Assembly: GCA_948567375.1 (NCBI GenBank) | Contig: OX419759.1 | Span: forward strand, 62,163,493-62,227,492 | Direction of reading: 5' to 3' | Origin: Lunularia cruciata | Taxonomy: Eukaryota > Streptophyta > Marchantiopsida > Lunulariales > Lunulariaceae | DNA length: 64,000 nt | Shown here: one piece after another, positions 21,084 to 31,138 of the stretch | How the letters are laid out: every line of letters begins with the position of its first letter | How positions within the stretch are numbered: the first letter of the stretch is position 1 | The notes under the pieces: generated by a model | Databases searched by the model: none | What the model saw: only the letters and a program-made list of their open reading frames with translations | What the model was told of the DNA's origin: nothing | Translations under genes and position numbers: made by a program

Positions 21084-21497
21084 TGTAAAAGTCCAAGATG
21101 AAGGAGAGAAATAGGAGAATGGAAGCTCACATTGGGATACTTGAATGAGAGAAAACTCCAAATACCTAGCATGAGTTTTGGCTCTTGCATTTATAGGGAT
21201 CATACAAGGCCCTTGAGAAGCTTCTCAAGAAACTTCCTTGGGCTGCTTTCTTGGAGCACAAGCTAAGCTAATTGGGAAGCTTCTCAAGAAGCTTCCTTCT
21301 AGAAGTCACTTACTTGGCATGCAAGCTAAGCTAGTTGGAACCTTCTAGAAGCTTCCTTCTAGAAACTACTTACTTGAGGTGCAAGCTAAGCTAACCAAGA
21401 AGCTTCCCAAGAAGTTTCCTAGATACTTCTAGAATATTTGAGGCTAATTTGTCTTATTTGCTACTTTGTTAGCCCTACTAACTTTGTTGTTGTTACA
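21084..21497 (-). repeat. 3' LTR of the truncated chromovirus
   Basis: Intact TG...CA boundaries (TGTAAAAGTCC to TTGTTGTTACA), 414 bp, the same length as the 5' LTR of the complete element. A TATTCCCCC polypurine complement abuts it at 21498. Confidence 0.92.
21338..21355. promoter_or_regulatory. Perfect four-unit heat-shock element
   Basis: GAACCTTCTAGAAGCTTC has four alternating GAA/TTC units. It differs from the counterpart at 15562 only in the first spacer (CC for GC), so the units are kept while a spacer varies. Confidence 0.6.
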
Positions 21498-23384
21498 TAT
21501 TCCCCCACTGCTAGTTGGTGACGTCCTTGTCTCTATTGAAGCTTCAAACTCCTAGATGGCCATCTATGTGTTTTGGAGGTGAGAAAGAGGTTCCCATGTG
21601 GCATCATGAAGGGGATACCCTTTCCAAAGGGTCTTGTACTCCATATGTTGTTGGCGGCCTTGTTGAATGTTGCAACATGCAAGGATACGATCAACTTTAT
21701 ACTCCTCATGATCATTGATAGGGATGGGAGGAGGAGGAGGTTGGACACAAGAGGAAAAAGAAGATGGATTAGGAACAAAGGGTTTCAATTTGGAAATGTA
21801 AAAGACAGGGTGGAAGCGCATATTACAAGGTAAGGCAAGTCTATAAGCAACAAGTGAGATGATTTGGGTGACCTCAAAGTGTCCTATCCAATTAGGGGTG
21901 AGTTTACAAACTTAGGCATCAAGAGGGAGGGGTAGGTTACTAGAGGATAACATGACTTTATCATCAACTTCAAAGGTGAGATTACAACAATGGCGGTCTG
22001 CATATTGTTTTTGACAATTCTGAGCAACAAGGAGGTGAGATTTGGCTTGTTGGAGAGATTGGGATATGGTAGTCAAGAAGGTTGAAGTATGAGGGATCTG
22101 AGATGGAGGAGGATTAAGAAGAGAATCTGGAACAAGCAGATCTTGGCCAAAATTGAGAAAGAAGGGAGAAAATCTGGTGCTTGCCTATTTGGAATTATTG
22201 CAGGAAAATTTTATATCTACAAGACATTCATCCCAATTAGTGAAGATATTGATAGATAGTAGATATTGATGAAGGCACACAACATATCCTCCAATGTACA
22301 ATTTGCATGTTCAGTTTGCTCATCAATTTGAGGATGATAAGCCGTGGACAAAGCAAGCTTGGTGCCAAGTATTTGGAAGAGCGCTTGCTAAACCTTCCCA
22401 GTGAATCGAGGATCATGGTCGGAGATGAGTACACATGGTATCCCATGATGCTTGAAGATATTTTCAAAGTTGATTTGCGCTAAGGTTGGAGCATCCACAA
22501 TATCAAAGGTTGGTATCAAGTGGATTTGCTTATTGAGCTTATCCACAAACACCATAATTGTTGTGTGTCCTTGCTTTGTCTGGGGCAAGTATGTGATGAG
22601 ATCCAAGCTCAAGTGTTCCCATTGAGTGGATGGAATGGAGAGGGTTGAAAGAGTATACTTGGCTTCTGGTTGCTAGCCTTGTTACATTGGAAGCTCTCAC
22701 ACAATTAGACAAACTCTTGAACATCTCATGTCATGTTGGGCCACCACCATTGGCGTTGGAAGGTATGCAAGGTCTTGTCCACACCCATGTGCCCAGCTAT
22801 CGGTAAATCATGGGCTTCTTGAAGGCATACAAGTTGGAGATCACCTTTGGTTGGAACATAGATCCGGTCCTCATGGAATAGAAGGATTTCCTTGAAGGAA
22901 AAGGTGTTGTAGTCCTTGTCACATGTTGTAAGATAACCATGTACCATTTGGAACAAATGATCTTGTTGTAGAGCTGACCAAAACTTGTTTTGGACCTTAG
23001 AATGAATTAACACCGTCGTAATTGTTGTCGTGATGAGAGGAAGAGACTTCAAATTAGGTCATTGTGATAGAGCATAAGGGATGACATGGAACCAACCTAG
23101 TTTTTCCTCAAGTTTGATGTCAAAAAATTGGAGTTGTTTGTCCCATCAATGATGTCGACTTTTCATGTGTTCCAAGTGTAAGGTCTGCAACAATGGTTTG
23201 TGATCAGTTTGCATGATCACTTGTTTCCCCAAGAGATAATGCCTCCATACCTTGATGGCATTATATACCATTGCAAGTTGTTCTCGGCTTCAAGTAAAGC
23301 AATTTCTTTTAGCCGTATCTAGTCGGTGAGACACAAAGGCAATGAGATGTAGTCCATCTGGGAATTCCTATTGCAACATGGCTT
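21498..23384 (-). pseudogene. Chromovirus integrase, chromodomain and partial RNase H
   Basis: Minus-strand frames at 21564-21821 (chromodomain), 22388-22612 (SLDLITYLPQTKQGHTTIMVFVDKL, ISDHDPRFTGK) and 22726-23052 (KSLPLITTTITTV to QRQWWWPNMT) match the complete element in order. Here the third catalytic integrase position reads QTEHAN, keeping the Glu that the complete element has lost. RNase H remnants continue to 23384. Multiple stops are present, so it is not functional. Confidence 0.88.
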
Positions 23385-25400
23385 GTAACACCCATTTGTG
23401 CATCTGTGTGGTATTGTGATATTTAGCTTGGTATTACAAGTACTTGGTTATCCAACAAGACAACTCCATGTGTAAATTGTGCTCACTCAAAGGACGATCT
23501 ATTTGGTAACTCCTCCAATCTAACCGCTACTGCCTACCATAAACCACTAGTCATTGAGCGGATCCCATGCTCCTCAACCAAGTCAGCTACACTATAAACC
23601 ACCTCTACTCTAGTAGTAGGAACCACATCATCCTTACTATCACAAAGCATGGTAGCCAACGAGAACATTGTGGTTGGATCAACTCCCAATGTAAACATGC
23701 CATTGGCTAAGAATAATAGAAAGCGTATAATCAACTAAGCCACCTCCAACATTGTGCTAGACTCAGTCTAAGTAGTAGTAGGTGGTTGATTAGTAGGTAG
23801 TCCATCATGCACCCCATCACCACCTACCATACCTACACTAGGATGTTTAGGAACCATGGATGTTGTCTATAGTGCCTCAAGAGTGTAAAAGACTAGGGAA
23901 CTCTGTCTTGTTTACTAGCCTCTCCTCTTTGTGAGTCCAACTCTATTGATGCTCCTCTAGGCTCTAGAGCACGTACTACACTTCTATTCATTATGGTAGA
24001 TGCATCTACCTATGCTGCTCCACACATGAAGTCTAAGACGTCTCTATCACCCACATATGAGGTGGAAGCCTCAACATCCAAATCTGATCTCCTTTGAGCT
24101 ATGGCCATGCTAGCCAATCTTTGTTCCAATTGCTCAATCCAAGTAGCCATGGTTGTATCAGAAGTAAGGGCAAGTATTGCAACCCTACTAGGTGTGGAAC
24201 CTCTACCACCTTGTCCTCCATGACCTAAAGTGCCTCTATCACCTACCATAGCAGCCCTACCACTCCGTAACTCCAAGTGTAGGTCCAAGAATTGGTCACT
24301 AGTGTGACCAAATCTGTGGAAATATTCACATTATCTTTGTGTTGGTTGTGATGCACTAGAGGTATTAGGTCCACTGCCCTAAGTGCACTCTCTCCTATGG
24401 TGAGGTCACAAGTCCAACAAGCAACATCACCAATAACTAGCTGCTATTGACATGAAAATGACGGCAAGGGTCTAGCTACAGTAAGCCCTCCACTTGCTCA
24501 TAGGATCTAGGCTGTCCACTTTATCCTCAAAAACCAACATAGCGTGGTGCACTTTGCTACACTATGGAAGAAGTAAAAATTGTGGATGAGGTCTCTTACC
24601 AAATCCAAATGTCACCACTCTTTCTTCACCATATTGAGCTCAATATGCTCAACCAAACCAAAGACCACTGCCAAAGTAGGTGAAGTAGCTTGTAACAACA
24701 TAGCATCACGGACTTTACATCACAACTCCCTATCTAGTATCCCATACCAAAATTGGATTGCATGGGCATTAGCAACTCCTTGAGTAAAACTGATTAGCCA
24801 TTTCATGCAAGTGTATGCCTCATGTAGGCTCTCTCTAGCCTTCCATTAGAACTCCTGCAAGCTCCTCAACGTGTCAATCCGCACTCCTTGGTAGTTTTTT
24901 CTCAAACACCAAAAGAGTAACAATAGTAGCACCATCTCCAAGAGATCTACCAATGCTACTAGAGCTAGAACTCATGGGTACAGTCAATCTACCTTTAGAA
25001 ATCAAGCTTGAAGTGATGGAGATATAGTTTGAAGACCAATACTGTCTCTATAGTTCAATCTCCTCCAATTAAGCTCTCTTGAACTCATGATAGTCATCCA
25101 TTAGCAGACCCTTCTAGTGCTAAAACAACCTCTTCTATGCCATGAAGGGTGTGAACAAAACTAGCTGTCCCATTTGTTGTAAATCACACCAACTATCAAA
25201 CTCCTAGATAAAGTCATCCAACTCCATGTTACCCACTATACTTGAGTAAAACTTGGGGCCTTTAAAGGCCCCATAAATCTTGTCATGTCCCACAACAACG
25301 GTGTGGACACACCAAGTGCACTCTCAATTGAATCAACCCTTGGGTCAAACTCCAACTCAGAGTCAATATCCTCACTCACTGAGACCTAAGATACAAGTTG
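23385..25400 (-). pseudogene. Degenerate retrotransposon gag
   Basis: Reading the minus strand from about 25300: KIYGAFKGPKFYSS, MELDDFI-EFDSWCDLQQMG, then a gag core (QEF-WKARESLHEAYTCMKWLI, NAHAIQFWYGILDREL, KVRDAMLLQATSPTLAVVFGLVEHIELNMV). Two Cys/His segments follow (ACWTC...; CEYFHRFGHTSDQF), decayed zinc knuckles with missing Cys. The clean frame at 24010-24288 carries GHGGQGGRG and IEQLEQRLASMA. 23385-23900 shows VPTTRVEVVYSVADLVEEHG, which I cannot place. Same strand as the PHD-integrase fragment, so possibly the same element with its middle lost. Confidence 0.6.
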
Positions 25401-25970
25401 ATATCAAGTGCCATGTCGAGTAAACCCCATTGCATACTACAATATTATCTCTTGTAGAATCCCAAAAGAACTTTGTTGTGACAAAGTAACTACAACCCGT
25501 AACCGGAACCACCACAAGTACCCCACCAAGTGCCAATGTACCAACCAAACATCACCCATTAATGTAGCTCTTATTATGACATCTACACTAGGAGAAAGGG
25601 CAACATGTAACCTACCATCATAACATGCACTCTCACAATCTACAGGTCATTACTTCCTACCTCACCAAAGAGAAATATAAGTAGTCTGATTGATCATCAC
25701 TCCAACCTCACTACCAAGAGCACACCAAAACACCAATGCCCTAAAGTCAGGGCACCTCACACAAACATGGTACACAAATAGGAAATAAAGAATGCAAGGG
25801 GTCCAATTACAAGAAATCTAAAAAAATTCCTCCATCTCATAAATCAACATTAGATTAACTCTGCCCCTATTTGGCATTTGACATAATATAAGTTATCTAC
25901 TTCCTAAGCTACCAAATCACCAAGAATGAGATCAAACTATCTCTCCTAGCCAAAGTTATAGGTGTATAGA
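25401..25970. other. Non-coding stretch
   Basis: Nothing recognisable; probably decayed 5' flank of the gag-like region. Confidence 0.4.
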
Positions 25971-25974
25971 TAAC

Positions 25975-26080
25975 AATGGAATAGTCACTAGAACAACAAG
26001 TGAGGTGGACCTGTTGGCTAGAGCACTGATCACCAATGATCCAAGGATCAAACCCTATTGTGCACAATCTAGTAGGGTGG
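25975..26080 (+). ncRNA. tRNA-like sequence, probable SINE head
   Basis: CTGTTGGCTAGAGC at 26011-26024 resembles a tRNA D-arm (box A) and GGATCAAACCC at 26045-26055 a T-arm (box B); the 34-base offset is that of tRNA genes. I could not fold a full cloverleaf, so a pol III-type retroposon or tRNA pseudogene is more likely than a working tRNA. It is distinct from the SINE-like family elsewhere in the window. Confidence 0.4.
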
Positions 26081-26270
26081 GCAGATTTTGCCAAACAATA
26101 ACCAAAATCTACTCTAAACTAGCTAGCCTTATGCCAACATGCTAGCTTGTTGGCCTTTGTAGCCTCTCATAGCCCATAGCCGTATGCCAAAATTCAACCA
26201 AATGAGGTCTTTCTTCTTACCACTTTGAACCCACTCCAAATTTGATGAAACTCCTCCAAATTTAGCAAAG

Positions 26271-26505
26271 CTCCTCCAACTCAAGCCAAAAATTGCCACT
26301 TTGCCTCTCCAAATCAAGCAAAACTCCTCCATAAATTTGATCAAAATTTGATTTAAAATCTAGCAAAAATCTGACAAATCTGGCCAAGCTCCTCCAACTT
26401 GAGCCAAAAATCTGCCACTTTGAACCCACTTCAAATCTAGCAAAGCTCCTCCATAAATCCATAAAATTTGATATAAACTCCAGCAAAAAATTGACATAAA
26501 TCTCT
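26271..26505. repeat. Two-unit tandem repeat, 118-bp period
   Basis: Units at 26271-26388 and 26389-26505 both run CTCCTCCAAC-x-GAGCCAAAAAT-GCCACTTTG...CTCCTCCATAAAT...TAAATC. Shorter CTCCTCCA-AAAT submotifs recur within and before them. Confidence 0.7.
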
Positions 26506-26901
26506 AAAGTTGGTTAACTACCAAATCTTCCGCTAATTTTCCACTTGAGCCAAATTGAAAAGATATGTTTCTCTAAATCACAAATTCACAAGGATGGGTT
26601 CTCAACTCTACCTTCAATTTCACTTTTTGAGCTCAACTCGCACCAAATTGGTCCTGCTTTCACCTCTCGAGCTCAAAATCACAATTATAGCTTGAAAATT
26701 CTCTTTGCTCAAAATTTGACTAGCACTTCTGCACACCGTCTACCTCATTGCAAATCTGGATCAATTTGAAGACCTTATGCACTCAATCACTATCAATGAA
26801 ACTCTTGACCATGATCATACTACCAATGATCAGCAAGTCTTGGAGATACCACCAACACCTTCATTCCTTGCACTCAATTTCCCTTGACCTCACTTCTCTG
26901 A
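26506..26901. other. Non-coding stretch
   Basis: No gene or element motif seen. Confidence 0.4.
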
Positions 26902-27339
26902 TGTAATCAGTTTGTTTACACAATTCAAATCACACTCAATCAGATCAATACTTGATCTATCACTCAATAATCTACCAACAATTAGACACTAATTATAGTC
27001 AAGCCACACCCACTCTAGCTAAGAGAATCCAAATGACGTTCACTAGCCTATGTCCACTATAGCCAAGAACTCAAAGGCTCAACATCACATAAGTGAGCTC
27101 TCTGGAACTGCACTTCAAAAACTATACCCCTTGGTCTCCAACCCTAATGGTCTCGCTCATGGCACATTTGATAGTGCAAACGGTGCAAGTGACATGGGTC
27201 CCACCATGTAATCAATACCCTTAACATGAAATTGACTGTCAACAAGTACTCTATGAGTAACCACCAAAATACTCTTGACTACCAACACTACTACTCTAGA
27301 GTCTAACCCATCTAGGTCCAATGCTACAATGGCATGACA
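26902..27339. repeat. 438-bp dispersed repeat, copy 2
   Basis: TGTAATCAG...GGCATGACA, matching 19759-20196 end to end, including AGCTAAGAGAATCC, CTTGGTCTCCAACCCTAATGGTCT and CCCACCATGTA-TCAATACC-type blocks. It ends exactly where the retroelement RT remnant begins at 27340. Confidence 0.7.
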
Positions 27340-28570
27340 AATCCAAGGATTTTGTCACACGCTTCTCAAACTCTCCCTTTGCAAAGGATGTTCTCCATAT
27401 GGATGACCTTCCATTACTAGGAGATCCGCAGGTGGCATCTAGTATACTCTCCTCTAGTATTGCTCGCATACCGACATATCTTCTCCACACAATTCCCCCT
27501 CCTTGACCTTCCTATCATGTTTGAGAGTCTTTGATAGGAGGATTATCGGAGTCTTTGGTGATATTATTGGACCAAAGACATTTGAGTGTGTGATAGGAGA
27601 CTTGGCAGATAGACAAACATCCTTACCAACCTTGTGTGGAGGAGTTGGCTTGCTATCCATGGAGGAGATAACACCAATAGCATTTTTGGGTAGTTGGGCT
27701 CTCTTAGCACCCCTACTTTCCTCTCATTTTGTGGTCATTGATAGGCCATTTTGGAGACTTATGTTAGAGAAGGAGAGGAGGGATCTTTTTCTCTCCAAAT
27801 GTTATTGTAGCAGACAAGAGATAGTATATTCCCATGGGCACACAAGGACCTTCAAACTTTTGCTTCATTATCATCAGATTGTACTAGATGTTTATAGTCT
27901 TCCTTGATGGATGATAGTGTCAACATACACTACATTCTCTCTTAGTTGACTTATCCATTCCTCAAGCTACTAGAGCACAACTTTGCTCTTGCTCCGGCAA
28001 GGGTGTAGGCTCTTGGATCCTAGCTCGACCATGCATTAGGTCATTCCAACTTGCACTAGCTATTTTCTCTACAACGGTGAGGTTTTGCTTAGGTTTGGTC
28101 CACCCTTCTACATCTTCATTACTCACTTGTGAGTGTGGTTCTACACTAGGTGCAGCAGCAGTCCATATGACACGGTGTCGTTTTGGAGGACAAAGGATAG
28201 CTACCCACTATGCTATTAGGGACATAGTATTTGCTATGGCACGAGAGAGTGGATGCTTGGCTTGGAGAGAGTATTTGTATGCTTTGCAGACGACACATGT
28301 CATGGCAGATTTATACTTGGTCTGAGATGATCAGGTGATAGTAGCGGATGTCGTGGTTACGGACCCTACAAGTGATACAATTTCAAAGGGAGTGATTACC
28401 CATCTCCCTAGATGGGCAGCGAGTGCAGTAGTCGCACACAAGATCTCCATGTATAAGGGTATGCAACGTGGTCATCTCTTTGTTCCCCTAGCCTTGGAGT
28501 TATATGGAGCGAATGAACACAGCATTCGATACATTTGTCAAGGAATGCCCTACAGCTTATCATGTTAGGT
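27340..28570 (+). pseudogene. Non-LTR retroelement C-terminal region, copy 2
   Basis: Longer than copy 1 at its 5' end. It begins FVTRFSNSPFAKDV and IARIPTYLLHTIPP, then in another frame GGVGLLSMEEITPIAFLGSWALLAPLL (an RT C-terminus typical of plant non-LTR elements). The endonuclease-like part at 28077-28568 has CECG...VHMTRC, GGQRIATHYAIRDI, MADLYLV, an in-frame TGA, then ADVVVTDPT. This copy keeps the Asp in ADVVVTDP that copy 1 lost but has Met for the Arg of RAD. It is clearly non-functional. Confidence 0.68.
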
Positions 28571-28689
28571 GCAGGGGTACCACTTTCACTCTCCTGCGTA
28601 ATATATTTTAGACAACATGTGTCCATTATTTTATAGAGGAAAGTGGCTAGTGCAATCCATAAGAGAACAATCACACTAGATGATGTTTT

Positions 28690-28873
28690 TTCACATGGTC
28701 TATTTGTTTAGTATACAATTGATTGTACACCTTATGACTTGCATAGTTGAGATGACTTAGGTGCGATGGGGCATATGTTCCCCGGTACACTCTATTGGAC
28801 CTTAGCCCCACTTTGCCTATTTTTTCTCTCCCTTGTACAGCTTGATGGGGTTTTCATCCTTCGTGTTTTCTAC
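28690..28873 (+). mobile_element. SINE-like retroposon, long copy lacking its 3' tail
   Basis: Includes the tRNA-like head (ATGGTCTATTTGTTTAG box A-like at about 28693; GACTTGCATAGTTGAGATGAC box B-like at about 28735), GATGGGGCATAT, CTCTATTGGACCTTAGCCCC and CTTGATGGGGTTTTCATCC. It ends at about TTTTCTAC, without the usual CGCGGTCGCC. Confidence 0.65.
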
Positions 28874-29772
28874 TATGGCTAATATTGAGTGATTATTATG
28901 TCACGGAATTACATGACTCAAATGCGAAAAGAGGCAGAGTTACTGTAACACACGTGGGGAATTCCGCTTACCCCGTCCCCCAACTCCCAACTCACCAATT
29001 TATTGCGTAATGTGTTTGCCATTACGAGCAGGAGATACCGTGGTACAAGGTATACCCTTAACTGAGTCAGTTGGAGTAAAGGACTGGACTGGACCGTCCA
29101 GAGCAGGTTCTTAGACACTTACTTCCCGAACTGAGTACATACTGTAGTCGATGTTCGTGTTTCAATGGAGATAATACACTGATATCAATGATGTCCTTTA
29201 AAGTTGGACGAACACAGTTGACTGGAACACCAACTGTCAATTGCTTGTGTTAACAGCGAACCAACTTTCTGCAGGATGGGAGAGGTGCTCCCCTCAAAGC
29301 AAGAACTTTAAAAGTGAGCAGCGCAATAGTACCCTTCTTGATGTCCTGTGTACTAGGGTTTTAACTCTTAGCAGTTATGGAGGTCCCTCCCGCCAGTGTC
29401 CAGGCGGAACTCGACATTAGGGAACTGGCTTACCATTTACGTGTGTGTCACACTTAGAGATGAGACAAGATACTTTAGATTGTTCTGTTTCTGTAAAACA
29501 GGGTATCCCGGATTCGAAAATAGAAAAATGAATGTCCTGTCTCTTCATTCGATTTAGGGTAAAATAGATTAAAAATAATGAACGGAGTGAGTTTGGAGAG
29601 ATATCGACAGTGGTCATTGTGATCGAAAAGTACTACCTTCTCATTTAATTGGTCCCGTTTCATCAACAATTTCATCTTGAACCGCATGGCAATTGGGGAG
29701 TGACCAGACTTGCTTAAGAAAGCTGACTTACACATCCCGTGGGAAAGCCCACTTCCTTCATTCCTTCATTGC
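28874..29772. other. Non-coding stretch
   Basis: Base composition becomes more balanced here than in the transposon-rich flanks, but I see no gene. Confidence 0.45.
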
Positions 29773-29867
29773 TTGGGGCTTAGCCCCATGTTACCTTTTT
29801 TGTCTCACCCTTGTACGGCTTGATGGGGTCTTCCCATCCTTCGTTTTTCCTACGCGGTCGCCTTTCA
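29773..29867 (+). mobile_element. SINE-like retroposon, 5'-truncated copy with target duplication
   Basis: TTGGGGCTTAGCCCC through CCCTTGTACGGCTTGATGGG to TACGCGGTCGCCTTT. Flanked by the 9-bp direct repeat CTTCATTGC at 29764-29772 and 29868-29876. The best-preserved copy of the body. Confidence 0.8.
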
Positions 29868-30676
29868 CTTCATTGCCTGTCTTAGTTGCCAAGACCCTGG
29901 ACGGACACCCACGCGCGACCCCTATGACATACTGATGTCTACGACCTGCACCTTCTACAAGACCTTCTATGCTCCTCAATGAGATTTTCAATAGAAGCTG
30001 TTTTCAGGCAGCACTGTTTCGCTGTGATATTGATGAATTCGGTGGTTTTGAAGAATAGTCAAGCTGGGGATGGCGAAGGTGGTTCAGGCATCATCGTATC
30101 AAAGCAAGCGTGAGAACCTGGATTCATCCGGACCCTGTCAGAACTCAACTGCTAAGCAACAGGTTTGAAGCTCATAGGAGAGCTGTAGAAATCCTTCAAA
30201 ATAAACCAAACTGCAGATAGCTCCATCGATCTCGACTATAACAGAAGTCACTTGTGTGAGAACCTGATAATACGTCACAAGAGAACGTAGAGAAAGAGGT
30301 ACAGAGGTCTTCTCGTCGACCTCAATGTAGACCCGAAGAACGGCGGCATAAACTCATCCTTCCTCTCAAATTACTCTTCATTTGATTGTGTACTCGTAAA
30401 ATCACATTTTGTTGTGATTAATAAGCCTTGATTCAGTCTAGTATCTTCCTTATGACTATATGTAAACCTATGACCTATATACAGGCTTTAACTCTCCAGC
30501 CCCATCCGCTCAACTCCACTCGGCCTCATCAGATGGGCCCTTCTTCCTACCCTGCCGGGATCCTCTCATTCACTGGAGGAAGAACATATATATGCACAGT
30601 ATACTGTACAGAGCCGAGCTAGAACAACGCCCTGTGTTCCAATTATCCTCCAGCTCTGTATGTAGGAACTCGATAA
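29868..30676. other. Non-coding stretch
   Basis: No convincing gene; may include 3' sequence of the ankyrin gene transcribed toward it. Confidence 0.4.
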
Positions 30677-30964
30677 TCAACACATTACCTCGATTGAGAA
30701 ACCCCAGCATCGTCTGTTGATGCCGCTCCATCCTGCAAAGGTTTCTCGGAGTATGAACTTGCCATAAATGTTCGCTTGCAAATGTGGACTTGCCTCTACC
30801 ACATGGTATTTGCACTCGAAACTAAGACCGACATCTGATTTCGCGGGCACTGCCAAGTTTGTATCGGGAGTGATCAGTGTGTCAACCACCCTGAGGCATT
30901 TGAAAGATGAATGGTCCAATGTCCACCTTACAGGAAACACGACTTCGATTTCCGTGGAAATCAC
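30677..30964 (-). CDS. Hypothetical ORF near the ankyrin gene
   Basis: 95 codons from an ATG (MISTEIEVVFPVRW). The composition is protein-like, with a middle segment (DVGLSFECKYHVVEASPHLQANIYGKF) suggesting beta strands. No family is recognised. It lies 175 bp downstream of the ankyrin-gene stop on the same strand, so it might be a separate small gene or an unannotated exon. An overlapping plus-strand frame (30768-30968) is a shadow or alternative. Low confidence. Confidence 0.25.
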   Translation of the reverse strand: MISTEIEVVFPVRWTLDHSSFKCLRVVDTLITPDTNLAVPAKSDVGLSFECKYHVVEASPHLQANIYGKFILRETFAGWSGINRRCWGFSIEVMC

Positions 30965-31138
30965 ATGACTCCTTGGACAGCAACTTCGAGCTAGTCAGCC
31001 AATCACAACTAACAGAGTTCTGATTGTCCCAAGTTTGAAGCCCTCCACGCCTGCACCTAACGCATAGAGAGCTACGGACGCCATGAGAATGCGGCCAATT
31101 CCGTGGTGAGAACCTCGATTAACCCCTTCAGCGAGTTT

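Larger units (their letters stand above)
21084..23384 (-). mobile_element. 5'-truncated minus-strand chromovirus
   Basis: Relative of the complete element at 10153-15733. The 3' LTR is at 21084-21497, followed inward by a chromodomain (EEYKVDRILACC, TLWKGYPLHDATWEPL), integrase and part of RNase H. It stops abruptly at 23384 within the segment matching AVLQQEF, so RT, protease, gag and 5' LTR are absent. It interrupts the PHD-finger integrase sequence at 21083/21084. Confidence 0.9.

Noticed and set aside
26011-26055. A functional tRNA gene
   Set aside because: The D-arm and T-arm boxes are recognisable, but no consistent acceptor and anticodon stems could be paired.
19759-27339. 438-bp repeats as the two LTRs of the PHD-integrase element
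   Set aside because: Order and distance fit, but there is no PBS inside 26902, no polypurine tract at 20196 and no matching target duplication (GCCAT versus AATCC).
29781-29793. GGGGCTTAGCCCC as a transcription terminator
   Set aside because: It belongs to the dispersed retroposon body and occurs in both orientations with no consistent gene next to it.
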